A DNA stretch of 9,673 bases from Monoglobus sp964442605 (GTDB lineage Bacteria; Bacillota; Clostridia; Monoglobales; Monoglobaceae), in NCBI GenBank assembly GCA_964442605.1, contig CAYTZR010000057.1, forward strand, positions 1 to 9,673, in the 5' to 3' direction. A program made the position numbers and the translations under genes. The notes under the pieces were generated by a model. That model was not told where the DNA came from and searched no databases. It saw nothing but the letters and a program-made list of their open reading frames with translations. Shown one piece after another: positions 5,781-9,673 of the stretch. Position 1 is the stretch's first letter, and every line of letters starts with the position of its first letter.

Positions 5781-6599
5781 ATGCTTCAGGATGACAAAAT
5801 CAGGATTTCAACTGTTCGGCGTAACAGTAACTATCAAATCAATCCCCATTTTCACAGACATAATGAGCTGTATTATCTTGATGAGGGCAAGAGTAAAATT
5901 TTTGTTGACACAAAGCTTTACAGTCTCAGCGCGGGAAGTCTGGTGTTTATAAAGAGGGGAAGAATACATAAGACATTATCCGGGGATAATAACAGTCATG
6001 TGCGGACGGTTTTGATGTTTCCCGACAGTGTTATAAGCGATATTACGAGTCTCAGTGATGACAGCCTGAATTTTGAAAACCTTAATTCCATGATTATTCA
6101 TGTGCCGGAGCTTATGCGCACATACATCAAGCGGAAATTCAAGGAGGTTGAAAACGAGCTTTGTTCACCTGACTGTATGTCGGAAATAATGCTTAAAAAT
6201 ACTATTTCCGAACTGTTTATCGTTATGTTCAGGCAATATATAAATCAGTCCTATGAATTTATCTCCAAAGAAAACACGTTGGATTCCGTAATACAGAACG
6301 CGATAGAGTTCATTTGCAAAAACTACAGCAGTCGGATTACTTTGGGCAGCACGGCAGAATTCGTAAATATGAGTCCCACATATTTTTCAAAAAAATTCAA
6401 GCGTGAAACGGGCGTCGGCTTTAAGGAATATTTATGTAAATACCGGCTGCGTGAGGCTGAAAGAATGTTGAAGAGCGATGGTTTTATATCAATAACCGAT
6501 GTTGCGGCAAGGTGCGGATTTAGCGACAGCAACTATTTTGCCACCGCGTTTAAGTCCGAGTACGGTGTACCTCCCAATAAGTTCAGGCACCTGTCATAG
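5781..6599 (+). CDS. AraC-family transcriptional regulator with cupin sensor domain
   Basis: This 272-residue protein has the standard two-part plan: an N-terminal cupin-type ligand-sensing domain (about 1-110) with the His-rich start NPHFHRH (21-27) and the AGSLVFIKRGRIH strand (51-63), a helical linker, and a C-terminal AraC/XylS DNA-binding domain (about 168-270). The first helix-turn-helix lies near 186-207 (LGSTAEFVNMSPTYFSKKFK) and the second near 236-258 (SITDVAARCGFSDSNYF), followed by the family end FKSEYGVPPNKFR. Such regulators usually sense a small metabolite, often a sugar, and activate a nearby operon. No sugar-use genes are in this window, so its target is unknown; it has its own promoter and follows a terminator, so it is not part of the wecAB operon. 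The stop is 5 bp from the end of the convergent spoIIM. Confidence 0.93.
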   Translation: MLQDDKIRISTVRRNSNYQINPHFHRHNELYYLDEGKSKIFVDTKLYSLSAGSLVFIKRGRIHKTLSGDNNSHVRTVLMFPDSVISDITSLSDDSLNFENLNSMIIHVPELMRTYIKRKFKEVENELCSPDCMSEIMLKNTISELFIVMFRQYINQSYEFISKENTLDSVIQNAIEFICKNYSSRITLGSTAEFVNMSPTYFSKKFKRETGVGFKEYLCKYRLREAERMLKSDGFISITDVAARCGFSDSNYFATAFKSEYGVPPNKFRHLS

Positions 6600-6604
6600 G
6601 AGGC

Positions 6605-7309
6605 TTACAGAAAGGAGCTGAAAATTCCGTAGAGGCTCTTTAGAAGTCCATGACCTATAACGCTTTCAAAAATCGAGGATATGAGTGATGCCGCTATGAA
6701 TATAACAGTGCATATAATTATCCGATAAGCTCCGTTCATATCCGGAAGCACCCGCGTTAACAGCTTTCTTGAGCGCGGAACTCTTATATTTTTTCGGATT
6801 GCCGAGACTTCCGCGATAAACCATATGGTTGAGGCGAGCGTTATAATATTGCACAATAAGACGGATGCCAATGAGAACGCAGCGCCCTTTGTACCGTACC
6901 GCGCTATCAGGAAGGTTATTGAAAACCCCATACTGAGTCCCTTGGAGAACAGTCTGACAAAGCACAGTGGATATAAAAACGGAAATAAACCGCCGAGCAT
7001 AATTATTACAGCGGTGTAAATATGTTCAAGAAAGACGCTTTTAAATATTTCGGTCGGCGCGGCTCCCAAAATTACCGAGCCTAAAAAATAGTTTTGCATA
7101 TATGTAAAAATTTGATTTTTTACATCAACGCTCAGATATGAGTAGATTATACCGCCGCAGGCTCCGCCCGACAGAAGTATCGCGACACATAAAATCAGAG
7201 CCGCTCTGTTTCCCGAAATGAACGCGGCAGCGCCGGCGCTTATGCGTTGCCGGCTTGTCTGTATGGTTTTGCCATCGGTCAGTCTGTTGCTTGGTATCGG
7301 TGTTTTCAT
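6605..7309 (-). CDS. spoIIM: Stage II sporulation protein M (SpoIIM), engulfment complex membrane protein
   Basis: From ATG at 7309 this is a 234-residue polytopic membrane protein, close to the roughly 214 residues of the Bacillus protein. SpoIIM works with SpoIID and SpoIIP (DMP complex), whose peptidoglycan hydrolysis drives engulfment of the forespore by the mother-cell membrane. The first hydrophobic span is near 36-57, followed by the extracytoplasmic-looking segment SYLSVDVKNQIFTYMQNYFLG (57-77), then spans near 94-118, 121-136, 142-170 and 195-215. The conserved middle KGLSMGFSITFLI (123-135) and the following Leu/Ser-rich helix match the family pattern I know. A longer reading upstream from 7642 is rejected since it crosses the divergent gene and spacer. 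An in-frame ATG at 7321 would add four residues but lacks an SD. Assigned by family pattern, not by alignment. Confidence 0.8.
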   Translation of the reverse strand: MKTPIPSNRLTDGKTIQTSRQRISAGAAAFISGNRAALILCVAILLSGGACGGIIYSYLSVDVKNQIFTYMQNYFLGSVILGAAPTEIFKSVFLEHIYTAVIIMLGGLFPFLYPLCFVRLFSKGLSMGFSITFLIARYGTKGAAFSLASVLLCNIITLASTIWFIAEVSAIRKNIRVPRSRKLLTRVLPDMNGAYRIIICTVIFIAASLISSIFESVIGHGLLKSLYGIFSSFL

Positions 7310-7315
7310 AATAGT

Positions 7316-7319
7316 CTCC
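7316..7319 (-). promoter_or_regulatory. Ribosome binding site that decides the spoIIM start
   Basis: On the minus strand GGAG (7319 to 7316) stands 6 nt before the ATG at 7309. The alternative ATG at 7321 overlaps this SD and has only GCGGA immediately before it, so 7309 is preferred. Confidence 0.65.
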
Positions 7320-7332
7320 ATTCCGCTTATGT

Positions 7333-7423
7333 AGAATATATTAGAATATATTTTAATAATATTCACATTCGGAAAAAATATTACAAAATCAAAAAATAAA
7401 ATCAAAAAATAAAAGCAATAAAT
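7333..7423. repeat. Short tandem repeats in the spoIIM / M42 divergent spacer
   Basis: AGAATATATT occurs twice head to tail (7333-7342, 7343-7352). AAAATCAAAAAAT occurs twice head to tail (7385-7397, 7398-7410) with a third degenerate copy at 7411-7423. Between these sets, GAATAT (7344-7349) and ATATTC (7359-7364) form an inverted repeat that could be an operator. The spacer as a whole is extremely AT-rich and must contain the promoters for both divergent genes. Confidence 0.7.
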
Positions 7424-7440
7424 TATTTTGAGATATTTTG

Positions 7441-7449
7441 TGATATTAT
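7441..7449 (+). promoter_or_regulatory. Candidate extended -10 promoter for the M42 gene pair
   Basis: TG at 7441-7442 plus TATTAT at 7444-7449 form an extended -10 element, preceded by TTTTG as in the AraC promoter. No -35 at proper distance is convincing. Transcription would start near 7456, giving a leader of about 60 nt that contains the TATGAAA repeats. Confidence 0.5.
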
Positions 7450-7462
7450 GAGATTGTGGAAA

Positions 7463-7493
7463 TATGAAAGTATGAAAATATGAAATATGAAAG
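7463..7493 (+). repeat. Four near-tandem TATGAAA copies in the M42 leader
   Basis: TATGAAA begins at 7463, 7471, 7479 and 7486, a period of 7-8 bp, between the candidate promoter and the start codon at 7518. Each copy holds an ATG; the SD at about 7508-7512 shows that none of these is the real start of the peptidase. The repeats may simply be slippage products, or a binding array. Confidence 0.65.
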
Positions 7494-7517
7494 AAGAAAT
7501 AAGAAAGAAGGAATAGA

Positions 7518-8549
7518 ATGAATACTAAAGAGCTCTTAAAGGAGCTGACAAGAGTCTGCGGCATAAGCGGGAACGAAAAAAATGTCGCGGAGGCGGCGTT
7601 GTCGCTGCTAAAGAGATACTGTACGGAAACAAGCCGCGACAATATGGGTAACGTGATAGGAAAAATAAACGGGCGCGGTGATAAAAATAATAAGAGAAAA
7701 ATTATGCTTGAAGCTCATATGGATCAGGTGGGCTTTCTTGTGTCGGATATAGTTGATGACGGATATTTAAAATTTACGGCTGTCGGCGGGATTGATTCCC
7801 GTATTTTGCCGGGTCAGCGGGTCAAAATATTGGGAACCCGCGTGCTTGGCGGCGTTATTTCCGTGCCTGATGCCGTGGGAGAAAAGAATACGGAAATCAA
7901 GGACATGAAAATCTTTACCGGTATACCTAAGGATGAATTAAAGGAGCTTGTTTCCGTAGGCGACCATATTGTTTTTGATTATGAGTTTACGGAGCTTAGA
8001 TGCGGCAACCTTTGCTCCGGCGCGATGGATAACCGTTCGGGAATGGCAGCGATGATGCTTGCTCTTGAAAAGCTGAAAGAGAAAAATATTCAGGATGATA
8101 TTTATGTTGTTTTCTCTACACAGGAAGAGGTAGGTCTGCGCGGTTCGTATACGGGAACCTACGGAATACAGCCTGATTTGGCGATAGTTGTTGATGTAAC
8201 TCACGGCACGACTGTCGATTCCGAAAAGGACGCGGGAGTGTTCGATTTGGGCAGCGGCGCAATAATTCTAAGAGGTCCGAATGTGGATTATGAAATGGCG
8301 TTGTCATTGATTGAGCTGGCTGAAAAAAATGATATAGACTATAAGATAGAAGCCGCAGGCGGAGCATCGGGGACTACCGCGTGGGCGATACAGACAGTGG
8401 GACGCGGAGTGCGCACCCTTTTGATTTCGATACCGCTCCGTTATATGCACACGAATGTTGAAGTTTTAAAGTCTGACGACGTTAATTCCGTATCAAGTCT
8501 TGTCGCCGCGGCAGTCGAATATTTTTCAAAACACCGGATTGGAGGTTAA
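7518..8549 (+). CDS. M42-family metallo-aminopeptidase (glutamyl aminopeptidase / TET-like), active site intact
   Basis: This 343-residue protein belongs to peptidase family M42, cytoplasmic two-metal aminopeptidases that form 12-subunit tetrahedral (TET) shells and finish peptide breakdown; older annotations sometimes mislabel them as cellulases or endoglucanases. The zinc ligands and catalytic acids expected for the family are all present: H67 and following D69 in EAHMDQVGF, D171 in GAMDNRSG, E203-E204 in TQEEVGLRG, D226 in VVDVTHG and H311 in IPLRYMHTNVE. The PDZ-like insert that M42 proteins carry in the middle of the catalytic domain falls around 75-160. AAGGA at about 7508-7512 precedes the ATG by 5 nt. 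It is followed after 2 bp by a paralogue that has lost these residues. Substrate preference cannot be inferred. Confidence 0.93.
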   Translation: MNTKELLKELTRVCGISGNEKNVAEAALSLLKRYCTETSRDNMGNVIGKINGRGDKNNKRKIMLEAHMDQVGFLVSDIVDDGYLKFTAVGGIDSRILPGQRVKILGTRVLGGVISVPDAVGEKNTEIKDMKIFTGIPKDELKELVSVGDHIVFDYEFTELRCGNLCSGAMDNRSGMAAMMLALEKLKEKNIQDDIYVVFSTQEEVGLRGSYTGTYGIQPDLAIVVDVTHGTTVDSEKDAGVFDLGSGAIILRGPNVDYEMALSLIELAEKNDIDYKIEAAGGASGTTAWAIQTVGRGVRTLLISIPLRYMHTNVEVLKSDDVNSVSSLVAAAVEYFSKHRIGG

Positions 8550-8551
8550 GT

Positions 8552-9544
8552 ATGAACAGTGTGGATATTAAATTCATAAAACGTCTTTCCGAGACAAGCG
8601 GTGTTTCGGGCAGGGAGGACAATGTAAGAAATCTCATAAAAGCTGAGATTGAGCCCTGCTGCGATACGCTACGGGTTGACAATATAGGAAACCTGATTGC
8701 TCAAAAGAAAGGTAAAAACAACAGAAACATCTTGCTGACCGCAAGCATGGATGAAGCGGGATTTATTATAACAGGAGTCAAAGAGGGCGGAGGCGCGTTC
8801 TTAAGATTTGCTCCGGTGGGGAAAATCAAGCCCCAATCCGTGGTGTCGGAAACGGTGGTTATCGGTGATAAGCTTATTCCGGGAATAATTTCGCTAAAGG
8901 CGGTGCATTTGACCACAAAGGAGGAGAGAGAAAAGCCTGTAAAGCTAACCGATTTGTTCATAGATGTCGGCGCTGACAAAAAGGAGGATGTATCGGACAT
9001 TCTGACGGGCGACTATGCGGGATTTAAGAGCAGGTATTCAGAATTGGGAAGCAGTTGTATATGCAACAAAGCGATAGGGCAGAGAGCGTGCTGCGGAATA
9101 CTGGCGCAAATTCTAAAGGATGAAATCGAGAGTAATATCACATGTGTGTTTACGGTTCAAAAGCAGACGGGCTTGCGCGGCGCGAGGCTGAGCTTTGATA
9201 TAGACGAAAAGGAGTTTGACGCTGCCATCGTTATCGACACAGTAGAGAATGAAGATGTTAAGCCCGGAGACGGAGCGATAGTGCCGATGATGATTAATGA
9301 AAGCTGCCCCGACAGGAGAATAGCGGCAGCGATAAAGGAAATAGCGGAGAAAAGGGGCAGGTTTAAGGCGATTGCCAAAAAGACAGAGGACAGTGACCTT
9401 ACGGGTCTGTGCGTAAAGGGGACGGGAATACTCGCGGCGGAAATTGATATTCCGGTTAAAAATAAAGATACTTCATCTGAAATCGCCGACAAAAATGATA
9501 TAAATACGGTTTATGAAACAGTTTATGAGTATTTAAATAAGTAA
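8552..9544 (+). CDS. M42-family paralogue lacking catalytic residues (probable pseudoenzyme)
   Basis: The 330-residue protein is clearly an M42 relative of the gene before it: DNIGNLIA (43-50) matches DNMGNVIG there, TASMDEAGF (63-71) matches EAHMDQVGF, and TGLRGARL (206-213) matches VGLRGSYT. Yet the functional positions are changed. The first metal-ligand His is S65, the bridging Asp of the DNR motif is G176 (AIGQR), the catalytic Glu-Glu pair is K204-Q205 (VQKQTG), and the last His is D306 (IPVKNKDTSSE). Only D67 and D229 remain. The frame is open throughout, with a strong SD (GGAGG, 8541-8545) inside the end of the upstream gene, so this is an intact gene, not a decaying one. It most likely cannot act as a peptidase; a structural or regulatory subunit partnering the upstream enzyme is an inference. 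Confidence 0.88.
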   Translation: MNSVDIKFIKRLSETSGVSGREDNVRNLIKAEIEPCCDTLRVDNIGNLIAQKKGKNNRNILLTASMDEAGFIITGVKEGGGAFLRFAPVGKIKPQSVVSETVVIGDKLIPGIISLKAVHLTTKEEREKPVKLTDLFIDVGADKKEDVSDILTGDYAGFKSRYSELGSSCICNKAIGQRACCGILAQILKDEIESNITCVFTVQKQTGLRGARLSFDIDEKEFDAAIVIDTVENEDVKPGDGAIVPMMINESCPDRRIAAAIKEIAEKRGRFKAIAKKTEDSDLTGLCVKGTGILAAEIDIPVKNKDTSSEIADKNDINTVYETVYEYLNK

Positions 9545-9549
9545 GTGTG

Positions 9550-9572
9550 GCGCTCCCGCCCCGCCCGAGTGC
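9550..9572 (-). repeat. Degenerate inverted copy of the left-end palindrome
   Basis: GCGCTC (9550-9555) and GAGTGC (9567-9572) form a stem with one G:T pair around a C-rich loop. Read on the minus strand the segment starts GCACTCGGG and ends GAGCGC with GGCG between, and so aligns with the left-end copies apart from two extra bases and a changed loop. It lies only 5 bp after the stop of the last gene. Confidence 0.5.
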
Positions 9573-9573
9573 A

Positions 9574-9673
9574 GCAAAGCTTTTGCGACTTTTCTGCCCG
9601 CGGTGTGCCGCCACTTTGGCGGCAACGCAAGCTTCGGTAGCTATAAGCAAGCTCTGCTTGCGGATTCAAAGCT
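9574..9673. repeat. Hairpin-rich tail, start of another intergenic repeat cluster
   Basis: Three consecutive perfect stems follow one another: GCAAA/TTTGC (9574-9578 with 9582-9586, 3-nt loop), GCCGCCA/TGGCGGC (9607-9613 with 9617-9623, 3-nt loop) and GCAAGC/GCTTGC (9647-9652 with 9656-9661, 3-nt loop). No T-run follows the strong GC stem, so it is not a classical terminator, although it may stall or end transcripts of the M42 pair. No gene is visible. The cluster continues beyond the window. Confidence 0.6.

Noticed and set aside
7324..7351. A sigma-E-type promoter for spoIIM (minus-strand ATATATT, 13 bp, CATAAGCG)
   Set aside because: Only the CATA part fits the -10 and the implied transcription start would fall at or within the SD, leaving no usable leader. 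A GAATATT -35 further upstream has no matching -10.
7310..7642. A 111-residue N-terminal extension of the spoIIM reading frame on the minus strand
   Set aside because: It runs through the AT-rich divergent spacer and 125 bp into the M42 gene, has composition unlike a real domain (Phe/Tyr/Ile-rich low complexity), and a good SD with ATG exists at 7309.
7518..9544. Cellulase or endoglucanase function for the M42 pair
   Set aside because: This is a legacy label for the family; the first protein carries the metallo-aminopeptidase residues and neither has a glycoside hydrolase signature.
9607..9623. Strong GC hairpin as a rho-independent terminator of the M42 operon
   Set aside because: The stem is perfect but no T-run follows on either strand, and it sits within a chain of similar hairpins.

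Overview
The window looks like a chromosomal segment of a Gram-positive, endospore-forming member of the Clostridia. Three things point that way: strong GGAGG-type ribosome binding sites, moderate-GC genes separated by very AT-rich spacers, and a gene for the engulfment protein SpoIIM. It also carries a TagO/WecA plus MnaA/WecB pair typical of Gram-positive cell-wall glycopolymer synthesis. The genus cannot be told from the sequence alone.

Layout: positions 1-524 hold no gene. They are a dense field of small inverted repeats, including several copies of one palindrome (arm CGCTCG, loop GGTCTGG) and a nested inverted-repeat element of about 213 bp at 150-362. At 525-980 lies a small, unrecognised single-span membrane protein with a Lys-rich tail. 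After a spacer built from tandem repeats comes a tightly packed plus-strand operon (1131-5590): a PLP-dependent aminotransferase, trpS (4-bp overlap), a WecA/TagO-type undecaprenyl-phosphate GlcNAc-1-phosphate transferase, and UDP-GlcNAc 2-epimerase (start codon inside the previous gene). A hairpin terminator closes it at about 5654-5688. A separate AraC-type regulator with its own extended -10 promoter follows at 5781-6599. It converges, with a 5-bp gap, on spoIIM, which is on the minus strand (6605-7309). A 208-bp AT-rich divergent spacer separates spoIIM from two tandem M42-family peptidase genes (7518-8549 and 8552-9544). The last 129 bp return to hairpin-rich repeat sequence, including what looks like a degenerate inverted copy of the palindrome seen at the left end.

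How the genes work together: WecA/TagO starts a lipid-linked glycan from UDP-GlcNAc, and WecB/MnaA converts UDP-GlcNAc to UDP-ManNAc, probably for the next sugar of a teichoic-acid-like or other wall polymer. The aminotransferase and TrpRS share their transcript but not their pathway. SpoIIM belongs to the peptidoglycan-remodelling engulfment complex. The first M42 protein keeps all the metal-ligand and catalytic positions. The second has lost most of them and reads as an intact pseudoenzyme, possibly a partner subunit; this is the most interesting protein-level observation. The other theme is repeats: almost every spacer is built of short tandem repeats or chains of perfect 6-7-bp stem hairpins.
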